Positions 1-5,679 of a DNA stretch of 6,698 bases are shown piece by piece. How positions within the stretch are numbered: the first letter of the stretch is position 1; each line of letters starts with the position of its first letter. The position numbers and the translations under genes are program-made. The notes below the pieces were generated by a model, which searched no databases, was not told where the DNA came from, and worked only from the letters and a program-made list of their open reading frames with translations. Origin of the DNA: Candidatus Zhuqueibacterota bacterium (GTDB taxonomy: Bacteria; KSB1; UBA2214); NCBI GenBank assembly GCA_022706175.1, contig JAKJDB010000148.1:1-6698 (forward strand). Reading direction: 5' to 3'.

Positions 1-351
1 GTCGCTGTTCTGCGTGATGGTCATGGGGCCGCCGCCCATCCAGCCGCGTGGGCGGCCCGGATCGCTCTCAAAACGGGGTGGTCGGCCACTGGAATCAGGC
101 GCACCAGGACGGCGGTCTGGGCGCTGCGGCCGGTTCGAAGCGTCGGCCGCTGCCTGGCCGTCGGGTCCGGCCTCCGGTCTGGGCGGCCGCATGGTTGAAT
201 CAGGGCCGCCGGCATCTCCAGGACCCCGACGATCGCCCATCTGGCTTTGGGCTGGATTCAGTTTCCAGGTTCCGGAAAAATCGGTTTTGGTCTGGCTGGT
301 ACATGCTATTCCCATGGCAAAGGGGATCAACAGGGCGCAGATCGTTTTCAT
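1..351 (-). CDS. Putative lipoprotein with FSGTWKLN motif and Gly/Pro/Arg-rich insert (3' end beyond the left edge)
   Basis: The frame is open from an ATG at 351 to base 1 (117 codons, no stop), so the C-terminus lies outside the window. A GAGG Shine-Dalgarno (minus strand, 357-360) sits 5 nt before the ATG. Residues 1-16 look like a signal peptide ending in a lipobox-like G-I-A-C, with C17 the likely lipidated cysteine. Residues 25-32 read FSGTWKLN, followed by a Ser, and the visible part ends MTITQNSD. This pairing is typical of small secreted beta-rich, lipocalin-like hypothetical proteins. Between the two motifs, residues about 40-109 are low-complexity and rich in Gly, Pro, Arg and Asp with recurring RP/GRP units, probably disordered. 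Such inserts are common at this place in the family. Exact function is unknown. The lipoprotein call rests on a lipobox with Gly rather than Leu at -3; plain secretion is the alternative. Confidence 0.72.
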   Translation of the reverse strand, partial: MKTICALLIPFAMGIACTSQTKTDFSGTWKLNPAQSQMGDRRGPGDAGGPDSTMRPPRPEAGPDGQAAADASNRPQRPDRRPGAPDSSGRPPRFESDPGRPRGWMGGGPMTITQNSD

Positions 352-401
352 AATCGCCTCATTTATTGAGTGGAGAATCTTTGCGGAAAAGACGTATCTG
401 C

Positions 402-430
402 TTGCGATTTGTTCTGTTGTTTTTTATTTT
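402..430 (+). promoter_or_regulatory. Candidate sigma70-type promoter for the small plus-strand gene
   Basis: TTGCGA at 402-407 (4 of 6 matches to TTGACA) and TATTTT at 425-430 (4 of 6 matches to TATAAT) are separated by exactly 17 bp. They lie in the AT-rich part of the 113-bp divergent spacer. Transcription would start near 437, leaving a leader of about 28 nt before the ATG at 465. Both boxes are imperfect and the host's promoter consensus is unknown. No comparably spaced pair was found for the divergent minus-strand gene starting at 351, although that gene's promoter must lie in or near the same spacer. Confidence 0.35.
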
Positions 431-464
431 ATGACGTTCGCCGACTTGGCCCTCGAGGAATCCT

Positions 465-680
465 ATGCGCATTCCCATGAATATTTTATTTCTCGTCATC
501 GTGTTGATCTGCCTCGAACGGGTGGTCAGCCTGGCGATAAAAGGCGACCTGTTCAAGCCCGGCGCCCTGCAGAACTCTTTTAGAGAACTGGGCAAGACGG
601 TCTGGCTGGGCATGCGGCTGTTTGTGATTTTTTGGATTCTCTACCTTGCGTTTTTATACTGGGTGCAACACCGGCCCTGA
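465..680 (+). CDS. Small hypothetical membrane protein, two transmembrane segments (71 aa)
   Basis: A 71-residue ORF with a GAGGA ribosome-binding site (455-459) five bases before its ATG. This favours the start at 465 over the in-frame ATG at 477. Residues about 6-25 and 46-66 are strongly hydrophobic, and the linker between them (about 26-45) is polar and mixed in charge, so the protein should form a membrane hairpin. No family is recognised. The frame overlaps no other likely gene: it starts 113 bp from the divergent lipoprotein gene and ends 17 bp from the stop of the convergent transglutaminase-like gene. A candidate promoter lies just upstream. The membrane-protein composition and ribosome-binding site argue for a real gene, but at this length a chance ORF cannot be excluded without homologues. 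Confidence 0.6.
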   Translation: MRIPMNILFLVIVLICLERVVSLAIKGDLFKPGALQNSFRELGKTVWLGMRLFVIFWILYLAFLYWVQHRP

Positions 681-697
681 GGGAACGCCTCTCCCGC

Positions 698-1879
698 TCA
701 CTCCCGCCCGCGCGATAACACACCGGCTTGATCATACACGGCTTCGAACGAGCCGTCATCCAAACCAAGATGCTGCAGCAATTCCAGACTGGATACAAGC
801 GCCTCCCGGCCACCGGTGCGGATAAAGTGGTTCATCCAATTGCGCAGATAGGCGCGCAGCCTCTGTTGGTCCGCTTCGCTCATGGGCAGATTCAGAACCC
901 GCAACTCTTGCAGCAATCCCCGGCTTTCCGCCCATTGGCCGTTGCGGCCGTACTGATTGAGCGCGCCGAACAGGGCGACACGGCAATTCTGTGCCAATGA
1001 GCTCTCCCGGCGATAGCGATAAAATCCGTCCGCCAGCACGGTGAAGGCTTCATAGAACAACCCTTTGTCGAACAGCGCACGACCCCAGCGATGGTAGAGA
1101 TTGATCTCAAAGTCGACGTTGGAGCGTGAATCCCGATTGAATTGCTGAGCCAGCAGAACGAATTGGTAGGCGCGATCGAACGCTTCTTCTTTCGCCGCCA
1201 GATAAGCCCGGTTGTAGGCCAGCAATCCCAGCAGCTCGGTGTTGCTGATCACTCGGCCGTTGGAATTTTCGTGCGCATAGATGCGATCCAAACCGATCTG
1301 CGCAGCACGATGGTCAGGATAAAACTGGAGCAGATAGCGCGAGTACTCGGCCAGGTTTTGAGTGATGTTGAATCCCATGGGCGTGGTGTTCTCCACCATG
1401 AGGCGCCGGTCGAAATGGGTAAAGATGGTGTAGGTGTGGGTGGGGGTTTCAAACGCTTCGGTGGGCCAGCCCAGATCGGCGCACACAAGATTGTAAAGAA
1501 TGGTGCCGGCCACGCAGTTGAACTGCTTTTGGCGGATCACGTCCAGCAGCGTGGTGGCCTGTTCTTTGTAAGTTACCAGCCAGAAGCTGTGCAGGAAACC
1601 GAACACCTTGGCCGCAGAGCCTTCGCGGTCAAAGGGGTCGAAATGATACTCTTTGATCTGCCCCAGCAGAGTGCGATACCACTTCATGGCCACGGCGAGG
1701 GAATCGTTCGTATCTGCGCCGGAGAGGATGAACGCCGCCTCGATGAGGGAAAAGCGGTCCAGACGTGCGTCCTGAATGTCCTGCTGCAGCGCCGCCTGCA
1801 GATCGAGGGCGTCCGCAGCGTGGGTCAGGCCCACGCAGAGGGCGAGAAGGAGAATGACGGATTTTGTGAGGCGGTTCAT
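698..1879 (-). CDS. Exported transglutaminase-like cysteine protein with helical (TPR-like) C-terminal half
   Basis: The 393-residue product has a signal peptide (residues 1 to about 22, hydrophobic 8-18, ending THA-A), so it probably acts in the periplasm or at the surface. Residues about 105-175 resemble a transglutaminase-like cysteine-hydrolase core: FNC with C122, a Thr-His-Thr-Tyr strand with H148, and VEN with E163 as the possible acidic partner, in the Cys-His-acid order of that superfamily. Residues about 210-375 are Ala/Leu/Tyr-rich and read as repeated helix pairs of TPR type, which usually bind proteins or peptides. It begins 12 bp after the stop of the GPx lipoprotein gene with only a weak AGG-type ribosome-binding site, so it is likely the last gene of the same transcript. 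Substrate and reaction (hydrolysis or amide-bond chemistry) cannot be read from the sequence. A non-catalytic member is also possible. Confidence 0.75.
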   Translation of the reverse strand: MNRLTKSVILLLALCVGLTHAADALDLQAALQQDIQDARLDRFSLIEAAFILSGADTNDSLAVAMKWYRTLLGQIKEYHFDPFDREGSAAKVFGFLHSFWLVTYKEQATTLLDVIRQKQFNCVAGTILYNLVCADLGWPTEAFETPTHTYTIFTHFDRRLMVENTTPMGFNITQNLAEYSRYLLQFYPDHRAAQIGLDRIYAHENSNGRVISNTELLGLLAYNRAYLAAKEEAFDRAYQFVLLAQQFNRDSRSNVDFEINLYHRWGRALFDKGLFYEAFTVLADGFYRYRRESSLAQNCRVALFGALNQYGRNGQWAESRGLLQELRVLNLPMSEADQQRLRAYLRNWMNHFIRTGGREALVSSLELLQHLGLDDGSFEAVYDQAGVLSRGRE

Positions 1880-1891
1880 GCCTGCCTGCGG

Positions 1892-2455
1892 TCAGCGGAG
1901 CGCGATCTCGATGGCCCGGATCATTTCCTCGCTGTCGGGCTTGACCTTGGGCTCAAAGCGCGCTACGACCTGCCCTTTTCGATTGATGAGAAATTTGGTA
2001 AAGTTCCACTGAATCGCGCCGCTGAATTCAGGATTGGTCTTTGCGTCGGTGAGAAAACGATACAGCGGATGGATGTCCTTGCCTGCCACGGATATCTTGG
2101 AGAACAGGGGAAAAGTGACGCCATAGGTGGCGCTGCAGAAAACCTTGATGTCGGAATCGCTTCCCGGCTCCTGGGCTTTGAAATTGTTGGCTGGAAATCC
2201 CAGGATCTCCAATCCCTGAGCATGGTAGGTTTCGTACACTTGCTGCAGAGCTTCGTACTGCGGCGTCAGGCCGCAGCGGCTGGCGACGTTGACGATTAAA
2301 ACCGCTTTGCCTAGATAGCGGGTGAGGGACTGCTCTTCGCCGTCAATGGTCCGCATGGTAAAATTCAACGCGCCCTCAGGGCCGCTGGATTTGCAGCCTG
2401 GAAGACCGGCGGTCAACGCCAATGCGATCAGGATCAGTGCCACGGTGTTTTTCAT
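1892..2455 (-). CDS. Glutathione peroxidase-family thiol peroxidase, predicted lipoprotein
   Basis: This enzyme class reduces hydrogen and lipid hydroperoxides, in bacteria usually with thioredoxin-like donors. Of 187 residues, 1-20 form a signal peptide ending LPGC, so C21 is probably lipidated and the enzyme tethered to the envelope; most bacterial GPx proteins are cytoplasmic. The core starts near residue 28. NVASRCG (56-62) carries the peroxidatic C61. The rest of the catalytic tetrad is present as Q95 (AQEPG), W150 and N151 (QWNF). C107 (VFCSATYG) occupies the resolving-cysteine position of thioredoxin-type GPx, which suggests a two-cysteine mechanism. The usual FPCNQF block reads FPANNF (87-92), losing the non-resolving cysteine. 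GGAG lies 7 nt before the ATG. The gene follows the CPBP gene after 64 bp. The family call is secure; the in vivo reductant is inferred. Confidence 0.93.
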   Translation of the reverse strand: MKNTVALILIALALTAGLPGCKSSGPEGALNFTMRTIDGEEQSLTRYLGKAVLIVNVASRCGLTPQYEALQQVYETYHAQGLEILGFPANNFKAQEPGSDSDIKVFCSATYGVTFPLFSKISVAGKDIHPLYRFLTDAKTNPEFSGAIQWNFTKFLINRKGQVVARFEPKVKPDSEEMIRAIEIALR

Positions 2456-2519
2456 CGGGCTTCTCCAAATGTTTTCACTTACAACACTGCGGTCCGTTTT
2501 TTATTTCTCCGGGGCCGGC

Positions 2520-3149
2520 TCATTGAATGGGAAACAGGACAAAGATGAGCGGATCCCAGATCATGTGCGACAGCAGAACCGCCGGCAACCGGCCGGTCAT
2601 GCTATAAAGGCCGCCCCAGAAAACGCCGCACACCAGCGCCGCCAGCAGCAGCACCGGGTTGGCGGTGCAGAGATGCACCGCCACATACAGAGCGGTGGTT
2701 ATCGCCGGCGCAGCCCATCGGGAGTTGCGGCCTTGAAAATGGTTTTGTATGAATCCACGCCAGAAGAGCTCTTCACCAAAACCGATGGGAAAAAAGAGCA
2801 GGCCGGCCACCAGCGCGGGTGAAAGGCCGGCGCGGTTGGCATAGATGCTGCCGATGTTCTGATTTTTATGGATCCCCAGCCCAGGCAGCCACTTTTCGAT
2901 CAGCGACAACATCTCGTTGCCGATAAAGAAAATCAAGTACAGGGCCAGCGCGGAACCGATGCCGATGAGCACATCGCGTCCGGTGGGCCACAGATCCGCT
3001 TTTTTCAACGATCCGCAGGCCAGGGTGATGCCGCTCAGCAGCATTGTGTTGAAACTCATCATCAGCCAAAAGTTGAACGGCTGCACCACAAAGACCAGAT
3101 ACCAGAGGACCAGGGCAAGGCCCAGGCTGAGCGGGAGACACTTTTTCAT
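2520..3149 (-). CDS. CPBP-family (CAAX/Abi) intramembrane protease
   Basis: The 209-residue protein is mostly hydrophobic, with about six probable membrane segments. It shows the three motifs of the CPBP (CAAX protease and bacteriocin-processing, Rce1-like) family: EExxxR at 126-131 within GEELFWRGF, an aromatic-xxx-His at Y155-H159, and HxxxD at H195-D199 (many relatives have Asn at the last position). These residues form the intramembrane active site, so it is probably catalytic. Its ATG shares an ATGA with the TGA of the menA-like gene, and a GGAG sits 10 nt upstream, so translation is likely coupled to menA. Family members process prenylated or membrane-embedded peptides, mature bacteriocins or provide self-immunity. 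No bacteriocin or CaaX substrate is visible here, so the substrate is unknown. The family assignment is strong; the role is open. Confidence 0.9.
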   Translation of the reverse strand: MKKCLPLSLGLALVLWYLVFVVQPFNFWLMMSFNTMLLSGITLACGSLKKADLWPTGRDVLIGIGSALALYLIFFIGNEMLSLIEKWLPGLGIHKNQNIGSIYANRAGLSPALVAGLLFFPIGFGEELFWRGFIQNHFQGRNSRWAAPAITTALYVAVHLCTANPVLLLAALVCGVFWGGLYSMTGRLPAVLLSHMIWDPLIFVLFPIQ

Positions 3150-4057
3150 AAGTACCAGTCTCCCAGCAGACCCAGGAGCAGCAGCAGACTGAACGCGCCG
3201 TGCAGCTGCGCCGTGGCGGCATCGATCACGGCGAACTGATTCGGCGGCAGGTCGGATTTATGATGAACCTGCGCAATCCGTTTCAGCGCCAGCGGCAGGG
3301 ATAGAAAAGTGAGCAGGGTCAGCCACGGCAATCCGGCCAGCCCGATGAGGATCAGGATCAGGGCATAGGCGCTGAAGAGCAGCGCATAGTACATTTTTTT
3401 GGCCGCCGCTTCGCCGATCAGGATGGGGATGGTTTTGATATCCACCACCAAATCGTTTTTTATATCGCGCAAATTGTTGCTGTGCAAAACGGCATCCACC
3501 AGAAACGAGATCGGCAGGGCATACAGCACCGGCTGCCAGGCGAACCGGCCCGTCTGCACCATATAGGCGCCGAGGGTCATGGCTGAACCAAAGGCGATAA
3601 AAACCGCTATGTCGCCGAGCGCGTGATATTTGAAATGGAACGGTCCGATGGTGTAAAAAAATCCGAGAACGCCGCCCAAAGCGATGAGCCAGAGCAGCGC
3701 CAGGCCGTTGGGCGCCGCCCAGACCAGGTAGGCGCCGATGAGCGCCGTCAGGCTGTACAACAGGGCGGACCAGCGCAGCAATTTCACCGGCTCGATGAGC
3801 TTGGCCACCAGCACGCCGCTGGATCCATAGGTGCCCTCGCGGTCCACTTTCTTTTTAAAATCCGCATAATCCGATAAGACGTTGGCCGCTGCATGGGCCA
3901 TCATGCAGCCGAGCACAGTCAGGATGAAATGAAACCAGTTGAACGACAGAGTGGGGACTCGCATGACTGCGAGCAGACTGCCCAGCAGCGGAGGCGCCAC
4001 GCTCATGGTAAAGGTGAACGGTCTGACCGATTGCCAATAGACTTTTGGCGGCGTCAT
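3146..4057 (-). CDS. menA: UbiA-family prenyltransferase, probable 1,4-dihydroxy-2-naphthoate polyprenyltransferase
   Basis: This predicted integral-membrane enzyme attaches the polyprenyl chain to 1,4-dihydroxy-2-naphthoate, giving demethylmenaquinone. The 303 residues contain many hydrophobic segments and both Asp-rich diphosphate/Mg2+-binding motifs. The first is N59-x3-D63-x2-D66-x5-D72, with MenA spacing. The second is N194-N195-x-R197-D198-x3-D202, the NNLRD signature that favours MenA over other UbiA enzymes. A Tyr-x3-Pro-x-x-x-x-Tyr-x-x-x-Gly-Asp stretch near 135-149 also fits MenA. The GKRT usual after motif 2 is replaced by DIKTIP. The start at 4057 has a strong AAGGAG (4065-4070, minus strand) 7 nt upstream, and its ATG overlaps the TGA of the menG-like gene. 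Lying next to MenG supports the role. Another UbiA activity, such as the futalosine-pathway prenyltransferase, remains possible because no other men or mqn gene is in view. Confidence 0.87.
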   Translation of the reverse strand: MTPPKVYWQSVRPFTFTMSVAPPLLGSLLAVMRVPTLSFNWFHFILTVLGCMMAHAAANVLSDYADFKKKVDREGTYGSSGVLVAKLIEPVKLLRWSALLYSLTALIGAYLVWAAPNGLALLWLIALGGVLGFFYTIGPFHFKYHALGDIAVFIAFGSAMTLGAYMVQTGRFAWQPVLYALPISFLVDAVLHSNNLRDIKNDLVVDIKTIPILIGEAAAKKMYYALLFSAYALILILIGLAGLPWLTLLTFLSLPLALKRIAQVHHKSDLPPNQFAVIDAATAQLHGAFSLLLLLGLLGDWYL

Positions 4058-4782
4058 AGTGTCTCTCCTTGGGGTGAATGAATTTTTTTCTCTGCAACCA
4101 CCAGGTGAACCAAACCGAAGAAAAAAGGGTGAATGTCGACCGCCTGCAGTCCGCCGGCGGTCAGCACCTCCATCATCGCCTGCGGCGAGCGAAAGGCGTA
4201 CATGGATTCCATGAGGTAGCGATAGGGCTTTGCCTGGCCGGTGATCAGGCTGCCGACGGCCGGAGCGATGATTTTTTTGTATACTTGCAGCAGGCTATGG
4301 CTGAACCGGTTCTGCGGCTTGTAAAAGTCCAGCAGATAGATGCGGCCGCCGGGTTGCAGCACGCGCCGGCATTCGTCCATATCCTGTTGCAGATGGACGA
4401 AATTGCGCACGCCGAAGGCGCAGGTGATCGCGCCCACGGAAGCGTCGGCCAGGGGAAGCCGGCTGACCGCGCGGACCGGATGAAACCGGCTCAAGCCGAA
4501 GCGTTTTTTCTTCTTTGTTGCCAGATCGAGCATCTCGGCAGAAGGATCGCTGCCGATGACCAAAGCCGGAAGGACTTGATGAACGGCGGCGGCCATATCG
4601 CCGGTGCCGCAGGCCAGATCCAGCACCGGCGTGTTCCAGCCCCGTTTCCGATAGAATGCCGCGGCGCGCCGAGCGGTAACGCGGCGCCAGCGGCGATCCA
4701 ATCCCATGCTGGCCAGGTGATTGAAACGATCATAGTTTTTTAGAAAGCGGCCGGAGAACTCGAAATGGGTGTAGGGCTTCAT
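4054..4782 (-). CDS. menG: Demethylmenaquinone methyltransferase (UbiE/MenG family)
   Basis: This SAM-dependent enzyme C-methylates demethylmenaquinone to menaquinone, at the cytoplasmic membrane face. The 242-residue length is normal for the family. Class I methyltransferase motifs are in order: VLDLACGTGD (53-62) for SAM binding, D79 in GSDPSAEML as the acidic ribose contact, CAFGVRNF (121-128) and RVLQPGGRIYLLDF (140-153). FGVRNF and the YRYL stretch at 187-190 are typical of UbiE/MenG. The N-terminal signature YDRFNHLASMGLDRRW (17-32) departs from consensus at three sites, including Asp where His is usual. I start at 4782, because MKPYTHF aligns with the family N-terminus and the ATG forms an ATGA with the upstream stop; an ATG at 4830 would add 16 unrelated residues. 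The gene is coupled to menA downstream. In a menaquinone-only organism MenG is the fitting name; with ubiquinone it would be UbiE. Confidence 0.9.
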   Translation of the reverse strand: MKPYTHFEFSGRFLKNYDRFNHLASMGLDRRWRRVTARRAAAFYRKRGWNTPVLDLACGTGDMAAAVHQVLPALVIGSDPSAEMLDLATKKKKRFGLSRFHPVRAVSRLPLADASVGAITCAFGVRNFVHLQQDMDECRRVLQPGGRIYLLDFYKPQNRFSHSLLQVYKKIIAPAVGSLITGQAKPYRYLMESMYAFRSPQAMMEVLTAGGLQAVDIHPFFFGLVHLVVAEKKIHSPQGETL

Positions 4783-5654
4783 TTTGTCTTGACCAGAAAT
4801 TTGCCGTGCGTGTACGAGCCGTCCACCCAATCGATTTTTTCTTTGACGCGCATGAAACTCATGCCCACAAAGCGCGGATTGCGGCTGAGAGCGGCGATAT
4901 AGTCGCCCAGAGGCTGGTCCAGCACCTTTTTCGCCGACAGGCCGGCGTGGCGGAAATAGGGCTTGCCCTCTTTTTTAATGATCAACAGCATGTGGGCGGA
5001 AAAAATGCCCGGCTGGTTCTGAATGAGGCTGACGATGTCGCCGTCCTGCAGCGCCTTGGCATGTTTCTCTACCTGGTCGAGCGGCAGGTAGGCGATCGTT
5101 GCGGTCCGGTCCGGCATCAGCACCGGGATGTCGGTGATCGATTTGCCGGCAAAGAAATTTTTGTGGCTGATGGTGCGCGTCGACCAACGCACGTCTTTAG
5201 CGCCGACCTTTTTGGTGACATCCTCCAGACACCACTTGTTGGCCGGCAGCCAGTCCACCATGGTGTAGTGGTTGCGAGTGGCCATGGAGATGATGCCCTG
5301 GCGGTAACGTATGTGCTGCAGCACGTTGAAAAATTCTTCGTAATAATCCGACAGGGAGAGGGCCAACACGATCTCACAATAGGTCATGCAGTTCACCTGG
5401 CGCAGGTTCAGCAGCGGTTGGGTTTCGTAACGACCGTTTTCGCCCTCTCCTTCACAGACCAGCTCGTAAGGCGCGTCGAGAAACCGTTCCGAATAGTAGG
5501 CCATGCGTTGCGCCGGTTCAGCGAGGGCGACGCTGACCCGGCGGATGTCCTGATCGATCTCAGCGACCGTCATCTGGTAGTAAGGGTTTTCCGTTTTGAC
5601 CTGCGCGCAGAGCAGGCCGGGAAGCAGAATCAGCAACCATCCGTTTTTTTTCAT
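4779..5654 (-). CDS. DUF1460 N-acetylmuramoyl-L-alanine amidase-like secreted protein
   Basis: DUF1460 proteins have an NlpC/P60-like cysteine-peptidase fold; characterised members act on peptidoglycan fragments. The chosen start gives 291 residues, with residues 1 to about 17 as signal peptide (MKKN, then hydrophobic 5-15); C16 offers a weak lipobox. Family features in order: LDAPY (59-63), NCMTYCE (88-94) with predicted catalytic C89, IRYRQG (115-120), RNHY and DW (127-135), DGDIVSLI (204-211), SAH with probable catalytic H221, and RHAGLSAKKV (235-244). Most relatives have Asp before the catalytic Cys; here it is Asn88. The start at 5654 is supported by GAGGT (5662-5666, minus strand) 7 nt upstream. 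A TTG at 5693 would overlap the previous gene and put 13 residues before the signal peptide. It follows the glycosidase-like gene by 25 bp, and its TGA overlaps the menG start. Amidase activity is inferred from the family. Confidence 0.88.
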   Translation of the reverse strand: MKKNGWLLILLPGLLCAQVKTENPYYQMTVAEIDQDIRRVSVALAEPAQRMAYYSERFLDAPYELVCEGEGENGRYETQPLLNLRQVNCMTYCEIVLALSLSDYYEEFFNVLQHIRYRQGIISMATRNHYTMVDWLPANKWCLEDVTKKVGAKDVRWSTRTISHKNFFAGKSITDIPVLMPDRTATIAYLPLDQVEKHAKALQDGDIVSLIQNQPGIFSAHMLLIIKKEGKPYFRHAGLSAKKVLDQPLGDYIAALSRNPRFVGMSFMRVKEKIDWVDGSYTHGKFLVKTK

Positions 5655-5679
5655 CGCCAAGACCTCGAAGAAGGTGTTT

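Noticed and set aside
14..583. Plus-strand open frame of 189 codons
   Set aside because: It overlaps the minus-strand lipoprotein gene, the divergent spacer and most of the small membrane-protein gene in another frame. Its Pro/Gly/Arg-rich start is the mirror of the lipoprotein's low-complexity insert.
677..690. Hairpin GAGG-N5-CCTC as a terminator
   Set aside because: The stem is only 4 bp and no U-run follows on either strand.
668..727. Direct repeat ACACCGGC at 668-675 and 720-727
   Set aside because: Eight matching bases in GC-rich sequence are expected by chance, and nothing element-like lies between them.
1142..2299. Plus-strand open frame of 385 codons
   Set aside because: It lies antisense to the transglutaminase-like and GPx genes and runs across their boundary, has no ribosome-binding site of note, and gives no recognisable motif. 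GC-rich codon use on the minus strand explains the lack of stops.
2456..2519. Internal promoter or terminator between the CPBP and GPx genes
   Set aside because: The 64-bp gap has a TTGTAA on the minus strand but no -10 at a fitting distance, and its only GC inverted repeat has too short a loop. It may hold a weak promoter, but I cannot support one.
2322..2822. Plus-strand open frame of 166 codons
   Set aside because: Spans the GPx-CPBP junction antisense to both genes, with no motif and no ribosome-binding site.
4078..4743. Plus-strand open frame of 221 codons
   Set aside because: Antisense to the MenG-like gene, with Gln/His/Ala-rich shadow composition and no domain.
4783..4830. Longer MenG start at 4830
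   Set aside because: It would add 16 residues unlike the family N-terminus and overlap the DUF1460 gene by about 50 bp, while the 4782 start gives the same ATGA junction as the next two genes.
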